Source of the DNA: Hyphomicrobiaceae bacterium
GTDB lineage: Bacteria > Pseudomonadota > Alphaproteobacteria > Rhizobiales > Hyphomicrobiaceae
Length of the DNA: 51,716 nt
NCBI GenBank assembly: GCA_025351355.1
Contig: JANXWC010000063.1
Location: forward strand, 1-51,716
Reading direction: 5' to 3'
Shown one piece after another: positions 8,746 through 17,178 of the stretch; the stretch's first letter is position 1, and every line of letters begins with the position of its first letter. The notes beneath the pieces are model-generated. The model searched no databases. It was not told the DNA's origin and saw only the letters and a program-made list of their open reading frames with translations. Both the position numbers and the translations under genes were made by a program.

Positions 8746-10520
8746 TCGACACCTCCGAGATAGGCTTCGAGCACCTGTGGATTGGCGCTGATCTCAGCCG
8801 GCGTGCCCTCGGCGATCTTGCTGCCGAACACCAGCACGACGAGATGATCGGTCAACCGCATGACGAAATCCATGTCGTGTTCGACGAGCAGCAGCGTCAT
8901 GCCCTCGGCGCGCAGGCGCGAAAGCAGTTCGGCCAGTTGTTGCTTCTCGTTGAAGCGCAGGCCCGCCGCGGGTTCGTCGAGCAGCAACAGCGCGGGATCG
9001 AGACAAAGGGCGCGGGCAATTTCCGCAACGCGCTGCTGGCCGAGCGCCAGGGAGCCGGCCGGCTTATGCATATGTTCGCCGAGACCGACGCGCTGCAATT
9101 GTCGCGCGGCCTCCGCCAGGATGCGTTTTTCTTCGTCCCTGTCGAGCCGCAGCATGGACGCCAGCACACCCGGACGAATGCGCAGATGCGCGCCGATGGC
9201 CACGTTTTCCAGCACCGTCATCGAAGGTACGAGCTTGACGTGTTGGAACGTGCGGGCAATGCCACGACCCGCGATGCCGCGCGCGGGCAAACCGTCGATG
9301 CGTTCGCCGCGGAAATAAATTTGGCCTGACGTAGCAGGCAACACGCCCGTCAAGAGATTGAAGAGCGTGCTTTTGCCCGCGCCGTTGGGGCCGATGACGC
9401 CGACGATGTCGCCGCCGTTGACGGTGAAGCTTACATCGTTAACGGCGACAAGGCCGCCGAACTGCTTGCGGGCCTTGTCGATCACCAACAGCGGTGTGCC
9501 GCGCGACGGCACTTCCCGGTGAGTAAGAACCGGCGCCGCAGCATCGATGGCTTTCGGCGCGGCCTGCGGGAGTAATTGGAGAATGAAGGGCCACAAGCCC
9601 TGTCTCGCCAACTGCAGCACGGCAACCATCAGGATGCCGAAGACGATGGATTCGAAATTGCCGCCGGTGCCGATCAATTTTGGCAGCAGGTTCTGCAGCT
9701 GATCCTTGAGCACGGTGACGATGGTGGCGCCGAGCACGCCGCCCAGCACATAGCCGGAGCCGCCTAGAACAGCCATCAACAAATATTCGATGCCGGCGTT
9801 GATGCCGAACGGCGAGGGACTGACTGAGCGCTGCACGTGCGCATAGAGCCAACCGGAGACGCCCGCCAGCAGCGCCGCGAAGGTGAACACCACCAGCTTC
9901 GCTCGCGCGGTATCGACGCCGAAACTTTCCGCCGCGATACTGCCGCCACGCAGCGCGCGGATGGCGCGGCCCATGCGGCTGTCGAGCAAGTTTTCGCTGA
10001 GCACGACGGCGATCAGTACCGCGGTCCAGATCGGATAAAATACGGCCCGCGAATTGATCAGCGAATAGGGCCCGATGGAGAACGGTGGCACGCCGCTGAT
10101 CCCGTCATAACGGCCGAGCTGCTCGATATTGCCAAACAGATAGAAGAAGCTGATGCCCCAAGCGATGGTGCCGAGCGGCAGGTAATGCCCTGACAGCTTC
10201 GCCGTTACGACGCCGATCAGCAGTGCCATCAAGCCCGTCGACAGCAGCGCGAACGGCAACGTCAGCCACGGCGACATGCCCCATTGAGTCGTCAGCACTG
10301 CCGTCGTGTAGGCGCCGAAGCCGACGAACGCGGCCTGGCCGAACGATGTCATGCCACCGACGCCGGTGAGCAGCACCAGCCCGATCGCGACCAAGCTCGA
10401 TAGACCGATGTAGCCGCCGAGCGTCACCCAGAATTCCGGCACGCCGGGGAGCAGCGGAAAAGCCGCGACCGCCGCGATGGCAATGATCCGAGACCACATC
10501 CCTTGGAGGCGCTGCGCCAT
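8742..10520 (-). CDS. Fused ABC permease-ATPase (LivM-LivG)
   Basis: This 592-residue fusion joins a LivM-type permease (residues about 1-320, eight or so helices, with [16 protein letters not shown] near 56-71) to a LivG-type ATPase (about 345-592). An alanine/proline-rich linker lies between, near 317-342. The ATPase half has Walker [10 protein letters not shown] at 377-385, the LivG-type signature LALGQQR at 491-497 and Walker B LLLLDEP at 511-517. Such fusions occur in many proteobacterial HAAT transporters and fix one permease to one ATPase. The start follows GGAGG placed inside the end of livH, whose stop is 1 bp away. The frame is continuous, so this is not an assembly join. Confidence 0.93.
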   Translation of the reverse strand: MAQRLQGMWSRIIAIAAVAAFPLLPGVPEFWVTLGGYIGLSSLVAIGLVLLTGVGGMTSFGQAAFVGFGAYTTAVLTTQWGMSPWLTLPFALLSTGLMALLIGVVTAKLSGHYLPLGTIAWGISFFYLFGNIEQLGRYDGISGVPPFSIGPYSLINSRAVFYPIWTAVLIAVVLSENLLDSRMGRAIRALRGGSIAAESFGVDTARAKLVVFTFAALLAGVSGWLYAHVQRSVSPSPFGINAGIEYLLMAVLGGSGYVLGGVLGATIVTVLKDQLQNLLPKLIGTGGNFESIVFGILMVAVLQLARQGLWPFILQLLPQAAPKAIDAAAPVLTHREVPSRGTPLLVIDKARKQFGGLVAVNDVSFTVNGGDIVGVIGPNGAGKSTLFNLLTGVLPATSGQIYFRGERIDGLPARGIAGRGIARTFQHVKLVPSMTVLENVAIGAHLRIRPGVLASMLRLDRDEEKRILAEAARQLQRVGLGEHMHKPAGSLALGQQRVAEIARALCLDPALLLLDEPAAGLRFNEKQQLAELLSRLRAEGMTLLLVEHDMDFVMRLTDHLVVLVFGSKIAEGTPAEISANPQVLEAYLGGVE

Positions 10521-10521
10521 A

Positions 10522-11568
10522 TTACACCTCCTCGTCTTCGTCGTGATGGGTGCCGCTGGTCAGCGAGCGCCACAACAGCACGGGTATGATGATGGAAAAG
10601 ACGATCACTTCTTTGAACGCGCTGGCGAAGAAAGCAGAATAAGATTCGAGCAGGCCCACGAACACCGCGGCCAGTGCAGTCAGCGGATAACTGCCGAGGC
10701 CGGCGAGAATGGCGCCGACGAACCCTTTAAGGCCGATCAGAAACCCGCTGTCGTAATAGATCGTGGTCAGCGAGCCGATGAGTATGCCAGACACCGCGCC
10801 GATGGTCGCCGCCAGCGTAAAGGCGATGCGACCGGTGGCGCGGACGGGGACACCGACCAGCCGCGCGCCCAATCGGTTCACGGCGGTGGCGCGCAACGCC
10901 TTGCCCATCATCGTTCGTTCGAAGAAGACGTAGAGACCGCCGAGCACCAGCAGTGTCACCACCAGCACGCTCACGCTTTGCCATTTGACGACGAGGGGGC
11001 CGAGCGGAAAAGTTCCTGAAAGCAGCGGCGTCGTGCGCACACCCTCGGCGCCGAAAAAGACCAAGCCCAGGCCGACGAGCGCGAAGTGCACGCCGATAGC
11101 GGCGATCAGCAGCACGAGTACGGTCGCTTCGGCCAAGGGTTGGAAGGCGATGCGGTAAATCAGCGAGCCCATCGGCACCAGCAGGGCAAGCGTGGCGATG
11201 ACGTTGAAGGTGAACCCGAGCTTGAGCGGCGCCAGTTGGATGACCGCCAGCAGCAGTCCGATCGGTAGCGCCAGATCGGTCGCCAGCATGGCCAGCAGAT
11301 ACCGCGCGGTGAGTTCGCGCCATTCGCGCGCCAGCTCCAGCGCCGCGGCCGCTGCTCCGAGCACCACTAGCAGGTACGCCGTGCCGGGAACTGCGCCGGC
11401 TTCGAGGGCTGCCACTGTCAGTGCCGCCCAAGCGATCAATTCGCCTTGCGGCACGAAGATGATGCGTGTGACGGCAAACACCAGCACCAACGTCACGCCG
11501 ACCAGCGCATAAATGGCGCCGTTGATGATGCCGTCCTGGGCCAGGAACAGTGCAATCGTCGAATTCAT
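10522..11568 (-). CDS. Branched-chain-type ABC transporter permease, LivH-like
   Basis: This 348-residue inner-membrane permease of the LivH family has about eight hydrophobic helices. Family sequence includes the N-terminal [26 protein letters not shown] region (described by its first residues at about 13-38) and [21 protein letters not shown] near 220-240, the loop that docks on the ATPases. It is somewhat longer than the roughly 300 residues usual for LivH. It begins the permease-ATPase part of the operon. The binding-protein gene lies about 340 bp upstream, beyond a repeat element, and may be transcribed with it. Confidence 0.92.
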   Translation of the reverse strand: MNSTIALFLAQDGIINGAIYALVGVTLVLVFAVTRIIFVPQGELIAWAALTVAALEAGAVPGTAYLLVVLGAAAAALELAREWRELTARYLLAMLATDLALPIGLLLAVIQLAPLKLGFTFNVIATLALLVPMGSLIYRIAFQPLAEATVLVLLIAAIGVHFALVGLGLVFFGAEGVRTTPLLSGTFPLGPLVVKWQSVSVLVVTLLVLGGLYVFFERTMMGKALRATAVNRLGARLVGVPVRATGRIAFTLAATIGAVSGILIGSLTTIYYDSGFLIGLKGFVGAILAGLGSYPLTALAAVFVGLLESYSAFFASAFKEVIVFSIIIPVLLWRSLTSGTHHDEDEEV

Positions 11569-11616
11569 GCCGCCCCCATCGATGCACGTGCTGTTGGTCA
11601 GTCACAACAATATTTC

Positions 11617-11748
11617 GTCATGGCCGCGCAGGCGGCCACCCAAGCAAACCATTTGCAAAACTGACATTGCAACTCAGGTTGCTGACGCAGCTGACCGACA
11701 GAAGCCAAGCATTCAGCATGCTTGGGTGGCCGCCGGCGCGGCCATGAC
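11617..11748. repeat. Paired REP-like palindromes in inverted orientation
   Basis: Two 30-base arms, 11617-11646 and 11719-11748, are inverted copies with one mismatch. Each begins GTCATGGCCGCGC and contains its own small hairpin (GGCCGC/GCGGCC). About 72 bases separate them. This is the layout of a REP pair or BIME. Similar GTCATGGCCG-type repeats are common between genes in Bradyrhizobium and its relatives. It lies between the liv binding protein and livH and could stabilise or stop the mRNA there. The remaining intergenic DNA (11569-11616 and 11749-11907) shows nothing else. Confidence 0.7.
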
Positions 11749-11907
11749 AAATTGGGGTCATTTCGATTGTCGCGGATATCCGAAATCCAGCAACAAACGA
11801 ACGTTGCGTCGATGCAAGCCAGCAACGACTTAAGGCGGGTTGCCAGCTTGCACCTACTCGGGATGAGAACGTCCGACCCACCCCTTTTGCCGTCATAAAA
11901 CCTGCGT

Positions 11908-13068
11908 CTATTTCGTCTCAGGGACCAATGTCCACTTGCCGCCTTCGACCTTGATCAGGACGCGGCTGCGCTTGTCGAGACCGGCGTGGTCTGTCGGCGA
12001 GAATGTGTAAACGCCGTGCGTCGCGATGACGTCCTTGGACGTTTCGACGGCGTCACGCAGGGCCGCGCGGAATTCGTCGCTGCCCGGCTTGCTCTTGGCC
12101 AGTGCGGTTTTCACGCCGGCCAGCATCAACGTCGCGCAATCGGCGAGATGGGCACCAAAACCTGCGAACGGCGATTTGTTATTCTCTTCGTACTGCTTGA
12201 TGTAGGCGAGGCCCGCAGCCTTCGAGGGATGGGAGTCGGGCAGCAAGCTGGCAATCACGACGGGGCCGGCGGGGAAGATGGTTCCCTCCACGTCCTGGCC
12301 GCCGACGCGCACGAATTCCATCGTCGAGATGCCGTGCGTTTGATAGATCGGCTTTTTGTAACCCTGTTCCTTGAGCGTCTTGTGCGGCATCACCGCGACC
12401 GTGCCGGACGCTGCGATCAGCACTGCATCAGGTTCGGTTGCGAGAATTTTCAAGCCTTGCGCAGTGACGCTGGTGTCGGTGCGCTGGAAGCGCTCGACCG
12501 CCAGCACCTTGATCCCCTTCTTCGGGAAAATGTCATTGACTTCGTCAAGCCAGCCTTGGCCATAACCATCGGTGTAGCCGAGAAAACCAATTGATTTGAT
12601 GCCTGCTGCAACCATGTGATCGGCCACTGCTTCGGCCATGATGGCGTCGTTCTGCGGCGCCTTGAATACCCACTTGCGCTTCTCGTCCATGGGCATGACG
12701 GCACTTTTGGTGGGTACCATGGCGCAGTAGGGCGTCTTGGTTTCAGCGGCCACGTCGACCAATGCCAGCGTCGCCGGCGTGGCCGACGAACCGATGAGAA
12801 TGTCGATCTTGTTTTCAGAAATCATCTTGCGGGCGTTGGCGACGGCCTTGGTCGGGTCCGTCGCATCGTCGAGGATGATATACTCAACCGGCTGTCCGGC
12901 GATTTCCTTGGGGAGCTGCGCGACCGTATTCTTCTGGGGAATACCGAGGGCTGCAGCTGGCCCGGTCTGCGACACCGTGATGCCGACTTTGATCTGCGCC
13001 GTTGCAGCCGTAGCAGTCGCCGCACAAAGCGCGGTCCCGCACAACAATGCCCGAAGAATTGAAGTCAT
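11908..13068 (-). CDS. Branched-chain-type ABC transporter substrate-binding protein
   Basis: This 386-residue periplasmic binding protein of the LivK/Peripla_BP_6 type has a signal peptide over residues 1-25 (hydrophobic core LCGTALCAATATA, cleaved before QIKVG). The mature protein opens IKVGITVSQTGPAAALGIPQ, a family hallmark, and contains DDATDPTKAVANARK and IGFLGYTDGYGQGW. The start at 13068 follows GGAGGAAAAT, so the longer upstream frame is rejected. It feeds the LivH, LivM-LivG and LivF genes downstream. The ligand is probably an amino acid or an aromatic or aliphatic carboxylate. An AT-rich inverted repeat at 13155-13173 lies about 90 bp upstream. Confidence 0.93.
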   Translation of the reverse strand: MTSILRALLCGTALCAATATAATAQIKVGITVSQTGPAAALGIPQKNTVAQLPKEIAGQPVEYIILDDATDPTKAVANARKMISENKIDILIGSSATPATLALVDVAAETKTPYCAMVPTKSAVMPMDEKRKWVFKAPQNDAIMAEAVADHMVAAGIKSIGFLGYTDGYGQGWLDEVNDIFPKKGIKVLAVERFQRTDTSVTAQGLKILATEPDAVLIAASGTVAVMPHKTLKEQGYKKPIYQTHGISTMEFVRVGGQDVEGTIFPAGPVVIASLLPDSHPSKAAGLAYIKQYEENNKSPFAGFGAHLADCATLMLAGVKTALAKSKPGSDEFRAALRDAVETSKDVIATHGVYTFSPTDHAGLDKRSRVLIKVEGGKWTLVPETK

Positions 13069-13154
13069 ATTTTCCTCCAACGATTGACGTTTCCTGTAGA
13101 CCGCAGCGCTGCTCCGGTTGGCCCCGAAGTCGGCGATATCTGAATTTGTGAAAT

Positions 13155-13173
13155 TAGTTATGATCTATAACTA
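13155..13173. promoter_or_regulatory. AT-rich inverted repeat, candidate operator
   Basis: TAGTTAT and ATAACTA form a perfect 7-base inverted repeat around GATCT. The size and AT-richness resemble MarR- or GntR-type operators. It lies 87 bp upstream of the liv binding-protein start, in the only gap where that operon's promoter can lie. No regulator gene is adjacent. Confidence 0.45.
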
Positions 13174-13210
13174 TCGGCGATGTCAATTGCCGGAATACTG
13201 ACCTTTTTGA

Positions 13211-14428
13211 TCAAACGGTGTTGGCGGTCAGCCGGGCGACCGGGCGTTCACTGATCGGCCAGTTGATCAGCCCTGCAAGCAAACCGAGCGCGATCGACAT
13301 CCACCACATCGCGTCATACGACTTCGTCGTGTCAAACACCCGCCCCGCGATCCACACGCCCAGAAATGCGCCGACCTGATGGGCAAAAAAGACGATCCCG
13401 AACAGCATCGACATCCACGTGGTGCCGAAGAATGTCGCGACCAAGCTGCTGGTCAGCGGGATCGTCGCCAGCCACAGCAAGCCCAGCATTGCACACAACC
13501 CGATCACCGTGAACGACGTCATCGGCAACACGAGAAATCCGAGAAATAAAAATGCGCGACCGAAGTAGATTAGGCTCAGGCCGCGGCGTTTCTCGATGTA
13601 TTTACCCGACTGGCCTGCCAGATATGTGCCGGCGATATTGGCAATGCCGATCGCCGACAAAGCGATGGGGCCGACCCAGGCCGGCAAGCCGCGGTCGGTG
13701 GTGAAGGCGGGCAGATGCACCATGATGAAGGCAACATGAAATCCGCAGACGAAGAAGCCGAGCGACAGCAAGAGAAAGCTCGGATGCCCAAACGCCTCGG
13801 CCAACGCCTCTTGCCACGTCTGCGCCCGGGTGGTGCTGACAACGAGGACGGGTTTGCCGCCGATCGGTCGCGCCAGCGGGATGAGCAGCGCGGTGATCGC
13901 CATCAGCCACAGTAGGCTGGCCTGCCAGCCCACCTGCTCGATCAACAGATGCATGATCGGTAGTGCAACGAACCCGCCGATGCCCGCCGAAATGCCGATT
14001 GACGCAATGGCGCTGAGGCGTTCCTCGGGTGGCGCAAGCCTGCCGACGGTGCCCACAAGTGCGGTCAAGCCCGTGCCGCTAACGCCGATGCCCATCAGCG
14101 CGCCACTGGCAATCAGCCACGGACCCGAAGTGGCCGCATACATCAGCCAGAGGCCCGCGACCGTGATCAAGACGCAGAGCGCAACGACGCGGCCGGCGCC
14201 GAATTTATCGATCAGCGCGCCGGACATGGGCGCGAACACGCCCATCATCAATTGCGCCATGGCCATTGCCAAGCCGAATGTTTCCCGCCCGACGGCAAGC
14301 GATGTCGTCACGGGCGTGAGATATAGTCCCATCGATTGCGCGCGCCCCATCGAAACCCCGACGATGACGCCGACAATGGTGATGAGGAGCCAGACCGGCA
14401 ATCTGGCTTCGGTGGATCGAGTGGTCAT
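13211..14428 (-). CDS. MFS transporter
   Basis: This 405-residue major facilitator superfamily permease has 12 predicted helices. Sequence features include a helix 1 with VGVIVGVSMGRAQSMGLYL, GALIDKFGAGR in the loop between helices 2 and 3 (the family G-x-x-x-D-R/K-x-G-x-R motif), and a second half opening near VAFIMVHLPAFTTDRGLPAW. The relatives it most resembles are monocarboxylate/oxalate-formate-like permeases, but the substrate is not known. The ATG at 14428 was chosen because the hydrophobic domain starts soon after. It diverges from anmK across a gap holding a large inverted repeat. Confidence 0.88.
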   Translation of the reverse strand: MTTRSTEARLPVWLLITIVGVIVGVSMGRAQSMGLYLTPVTTSLAVGRETFGLAMAMAQLMMGVFAPMSGALIDKFGAGRVVALCVLITVAGLWLMYAATSGPWLIASGALMGIGVSGTGLTALVGTVGRLAPPEERLSAIASIGISAGIGGFVALPIMHLLIEQVGWQASLLWLMAITALLIPLARPIGGKPVLVVSTTRAQTWQEALAEAFGHPSFLLLSLGFFVCGFHVAFIMVHLPAFTTDRGLPAWVGPIALSAIGIANIAGTYLAGQSGKYIEKRRGLSLIYFGRAFLFLGFLVLPMTSFTVIGLCAMLGLLWLATIPLTSSLVATFFGTTWMSMLFGIVFFAHQVGAFLGVWIAGRVFDTTKSYDAMWWMSIALGLLAGLINWPISERPVARLTANTV

Positions 14429-14493
14429 GGCGCCCCGTTGCGGTTCCGGCGGCGGGCTGTTCGGGCAGCACGGCGCAGAGTAGGACCTAAAGC

Positions 14494-14555
14494 ATACGCT
14501 TCGCGCTCGCCAATTGGCGAATGGTTTTTGGTGGCATTGGCGAGCGTCGGCGTAT
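14494..14555. repeat. Long inverted repeat between divergent genes
   Basis: Arms 14494-14514 and 14536-14555 share ATACGC at the outer ends and CGCTCGCCAAT at the inner ends, separated by 3-4 unmatched bases, with a 21-base loop. A second, perfect 14-base palindrome, TCGCCAATTGGCGA at 14507-14520, overlaps the left arm. The two structures exclude each other. It sits just upstream of anmK and could be an operator pair, an RNA structure in the leader, or a small mobile repeat. Confidence 0.5.
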
Positions 14556-14592
14556 AGTCGGGGCAGCCCACACTTCAGTTGCGGATTTGGCA

Positions 14593-15705
14593 ATGACCGT
14601 CGCCCCCCTCAAGTCCGTCATCGGCGTCATCAGCGGCACGTCCATGGACGGCATCGATGTCGCGCGCATCGATACCGACGGCCGCGATCGGGTGATCCCG
14701 CGCGGCGGCCGCATGTTCCCCTATCCCCAGGCGTTGCGCACGGAACTGCAGGCCTTCCTGCCGCACGCCGCGCGCGCCGAAACCGACCCGCTCGACGATT
14801 TGGAAACGCGCGTGACCCATGCGTTCGGCGACGCGATCGCCGCGTTCATGCGGAGTGAAGGTCTCACGGCGCAAGATATTGACCTGCTAGGGCTGCATGG
14901 CCAGACCGTCTATCACCGCCCAGAAAGGCGTTTTACCCGCCAACTCGGCCAAGGGCGCATTCTGGCAGCCAGATTCGGCATCGCCGTGGTTGATCAGTTC
15001 CGTCTCGCCGACGTGGCGAGCGGCGGGCAGGGCGCACCGCTGGTGCCGCTTTATCACGCGGCCCTCGCGCGCGCCTTGCCGCAGCCGTTGATGGTGCTCA
15101 ATCTCGGTGGCGTCGGCAATGTCACCTATATCGACGGCGAAAATGTCATCGCGTTCGACACCGGGCCGGCCTCGGCGCTGATCGACGACTTTGTGCTGCG
15201 CCGCTTCGGCATTCCCTACGACGATGGCGGTCGCATCGCGGCTCGCGGCCGCGTTGACCAGACGGTGTTGGCACAGTTGATGAGCAATCCTTTCTTTGCC
15301 AAACCCACGCCGAAATCGCTCGATCGTAACGAGTTTCACGCACGTGCCGCAATCGTCGGTGCGCTGGATGCCGCGGACGCCGTGGCGACGCTGACTGCAT
15401 TCACGATCGAGGCGACTGCGGCAGCACTCGCGCATATGCCGCGCACGCCGGTGCGGTGGTTGGTTGGCGGGGGCGGTCGCCTGAACGCGCAGTTGATGGC
15501 TGGCCTCAACCAACGGATGGGTGTCCCGGTCGAGACCGTGGAAAGCGTCGGTTGGAACGGCGATCTGCTTGAGGCGGAGTGCTTCGGCTACCTGGCGGTG
15601 CGCTCGGTGGATGGCTTGCCGCTCAGTCTGCCGTCGACGACCGGGGTCGCACAGCCGATGACCGGCGGGCGCTTCTGGCCGGCCCCCTTTGGCCCGGCAT
15701 CCTAA
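14593..15705 (+). CDS. anmK: Anhydro-N-acetylmuramic acid kinase
   Basis: This 370-residue cytoplasmic enzyme of cell-wall recycling hydrolyses the 1,6-anhydro ring of anhydro-MurNAc and phosphorylates it, giving MurNAc-6-phosphate. Family motifs are clear: GVISGTSMDGIDVA at 11-24, LLGLHGQTVYHRP near 97-109, LNLGGVGNVTYI near 172-183, FDTGPASALIDDF near 191-203 and VGGGGRLNAQLM near 292-303. The length matches the family. The ATG at 14593 opens the GTSMDG domain directly. No other recycling genes such as murQ, ampG or nagZ lie in the window. Confidence 0.96.
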   Translation: MTVAPLKSVIGVISGTSMDGIDVARIDTDGRDRVIPRGGRMFPYPQALRTELQAFLPHAARAETDPLDDLETRVTHAFGDAIAAFMRSEGLTAQDIDLLGLHGQTVYHRPERRFTRQLGQGRILAARFGIAVVDQFRLADVASGGQGAPLVPLYHAALARALPQPLMVLNLGGVGNVTYIDGENVIAFDTGPASALIDDFVLRRFGIPYDDGGRIAARGRVDQTVLAQLMSNPFFAKPTPKSLDRNEFHARAAIVGALDAADAVATLTAFTIEATAAALAHMPRTPVRWLVGGGGRLNAQLMAGLNQRMGVPVETVESVGWNGDLLEAECFGYLAVRSVDGLPLSLPSTTGVAQPMTGGRFWPAPFGPAS

Positions 15706-15725
15706 TCTTGTGGTGATGCGTCGCT

Positions 15726-16340
15726 TCAGCTTGCCTCGGCCGCCAACCAGCGTGCGCCGCGCGCGTACAACGCCGCCACCTCCGGTCCCTGCAGTCCGGG
15801 CATGTCAGGTTTCACCGTGTAGCCGATGCGAGACTGCATATAAGCGAGGTGACGATAGCCTTCCGGAAATTCCGCCAACGGGCTTTTGTCCAATGCGGGT
15901 CTTTGCTGGGGATCAACGGGTACGAGAATATCTTTTTCGTAGATAGGCTGGCGCAGTACCAAGCCCCAGCGATCGCCGCGCTTTTCCAGAAAATCGTAGA
16001 AGCGGCCGGTACAAACGACGTCGCACCGCACGCCCTCGACATTACCGCGTTGCGAAATGGTCATTTTGCTCTGAGAGATCGCTCGTGCTCCTACAACGTC
16101 AATCGAGATGCCGCCGAGAAAATGCAGCATGCTGACACCTTTTTCCCAACCCTCACGACTGACGCGGATGAACTCGTCTGCGCTGCCTTGAAACCATGTC
16201 GCCATCATCTGGCCGTCGTCGTGCCAGACGGTGCGGAAGCGCTCCCAATGGCCGGCGTCGCGCCACACCACCCAGTTCTCGAGCAGGTCACGGATCTCGG
16301 CGCGGTCGCGGGCTGTTGCGTCTGACCGGCAAGCGGGCAT
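15726..16340 (-). CDS. SnoaL/NTF2-like domain protein
   Basis: This 204-residue protein has an NTF2-like fold of the SnoaL type. The N-terminal half reads DRAEIRDLLENWVVWRDAGH, then FRTVWHDDGQMMATWFQGS and SREGW, followed by beta strands with SMLHFLGG and RCDVVCTGRFYDFLEKRGDRWGLVLRQ. These are family landmarks of small aldol-cyclase, dehydratase and hydroxylating-dioxygenase small-subunit-like folds. The C-terminal part (about 145-204) is an extra tail ending in Gly-Pro-rich and Ala-rich sequence. It is divergent from hsp20 and convergent with anmK. No partner enzyme is near, so catalytic function is open. Confidence 0.8.
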   Translation of the reverse strand: MPACRSDATARDRAEIRDLLENWVVWRDAGHWERFRTVWHDDGQMMATWFQGSADEFIRVSREGWEKGVSMLHFLGGISIDVVGARAISQSKMTISQRGNVEGVRCDVVCTGRFYDFLEKRGDRWGLVLRQPIYEKDILVPVDPQQRPALDKSPLAEFPEGYRHLAYMQSRIGYTVKPDMPGLQGPEVAALYARGARWLAAEAS

Positions 16341-16445
16341 GCGTCCTCCAAAATTTTCGGCACAGGGTAAACGGACCCACCAGCCTCAATGATCACGATG
16401 TTTGATTGCCCCGTCAACAAAGCAAAAAATTCTCGCGGGCGGCGA

Positions 16446-16473
16446 CTTGAACCGGGAGAAAATGCTCCTAAAT
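16446..16473 (+). promoter_or_regulatory. Possible heat-shock (RpoH) promoter for hsp20
   Basis: CTTGAA at 16446-16451, a 15-base spacer, and CCTAAAT at 16467-16473 resemble a sigma-32 promoter. It would start transcription just upstream of the hairpins of the leader. The -10 match is partial. Confidence 0.3.
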
Positions 16474-16481
16474 CCGTACCA

Positions 16482-16568
16482 GCGCAGGCCCATCCGGGGT
16501 GCGCGAATAGAACCATCCGGCCCATCTGGGCGGATAAACTCAAAAGTTGCTTCTCAATGAGAACTTCC
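16482..16568 (+). promoter_or_regulatory. ROSE-like RNA thermometer
   Basis: Three hairpins stand in a row before the hsp20 start. The first closes with GCGCA (16482-16486) and TGCGC (16500-16504). The second is ATCCG-CCCA with TGGG-CGGAT at 16515-16535, with one bulged G. The last pairs TTCTC (16551-16555) with GAGAA (16559-16563), which is the ribosome site 5 bases before the ATG. The TTGCTT on its left side matches the U-U/C-G-C-U signature of ROSE elements, which melt on heat shock in rhizobia. The layout and the downstream gene type both fit. Folding was judged by eye. Confidence 0.62.
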
Positions 16569-17033
16569 ATGCATACATTCGATTATGCCCCCCTCTATCG
16601 CTCCACCGTCGGTTTCGATCGCCTCGTGCAAATGCTCGACAGCGCCGCCGGCCTTGACAGCGAGCCTAGTCCTTTTCCCCCCTACAACATCGAGCGGCTC
16701 GGCGACAACGAGTATCGCATCACGATGGCTGTGGCCGGATTCTCCGACTCGGAAATCAAGGTCGAGATCAAGGAAAACGCACTGAGTGTTACCGGTTCGA
16801 AACCGGTGGAGACCTCCGAGCGTAAATTTCTTCACCGCGGCATCGCGACTCGCGCGTTCGAGCGCCGCTTTCAGCTGGCCGATCATGTCGAGGTCAAAAG
16901 CGCCGACCTCAAGGACGGCCTGCTGCATGTCGATCTGGTGCGCAATGTGCCGGAACGGCTGAAGCCGCGCACGGTCGCCATCGGCAAGGGTAACACCGTC
17001 GCCGCTGCCAAGCAGATCGAGGCGCAGGCCTAA
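16569..17033 (+). CDS. Small heat-shock protein, Hsp20/IbpA family
   Basis: This 154-residue holdase chaperone binds unfolding proteins in the cytoplasm. The N-terminus MHTFDYAPLYRSTVGFDRL matches the IbpA class. The alpha-crystallin domain runs from about 35 (YNIERLGDNEYRITMAVAGF) to about 125. The C-terminal tail holds PRTVAIGKG, a variant of the I-x-I/V anchor. The start at 16569 fits a GAGAA ribosome site 5 bases upstream. An ATG at 16557 is in frame but sits in the loop of the leader hairpin and has no ribosome site. Regulation is probably by a ROSE-like thermometer. A strong terminator follows at 17051-17081. Confidence 0.93.
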   Translation: MHTFDYAPLYRSTVGFDRLVQMLDSAAGLDSEPSPFPPYNIERLGDNEYRITMAVAGFSDSEIKVEIKENALSVTGSKPVETSERKFLHRGIATRAFERRFQLADHVEVKSADLKDGLLHVDLVRNVPERLKPRTVAIGKGNTVAAAKQIEAQA

Positions 17034-17050
17034 GCCTTGTCGTTCCTGTC

Positions 17051-17081
17051 CTGCCCTTCCCGGAGTTTCCGGGGAGGGCAG
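17051..17081 (+). terminator. Intrinsic terminator after hsp20
   Basis: The stem CTGCCCTTCCCGG / CCGGGGAGGGCAG (one T-G pair) closes an AGTTT loop and is followed by TCTTCATTCC. It begins 17 bases after the hsp20 stop. Confidence 0.75.
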
Positions 17082-17178
17082 TCTTCATTCCCGTACCGCG
17101 TCCTGTCGGCGCCCCCTCGTCACGGCCAACGGCGGCTGCTATCGTCGGAGGAAGGCGAACTATCAACCCACAGGACCG

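Noticed and set aside
16557-16568. Earlier ATG for hsp20
   Set aside because: It lies in the loop of the leader hairpin and has no ribosome site, whereas the ATG at 16569 has one.
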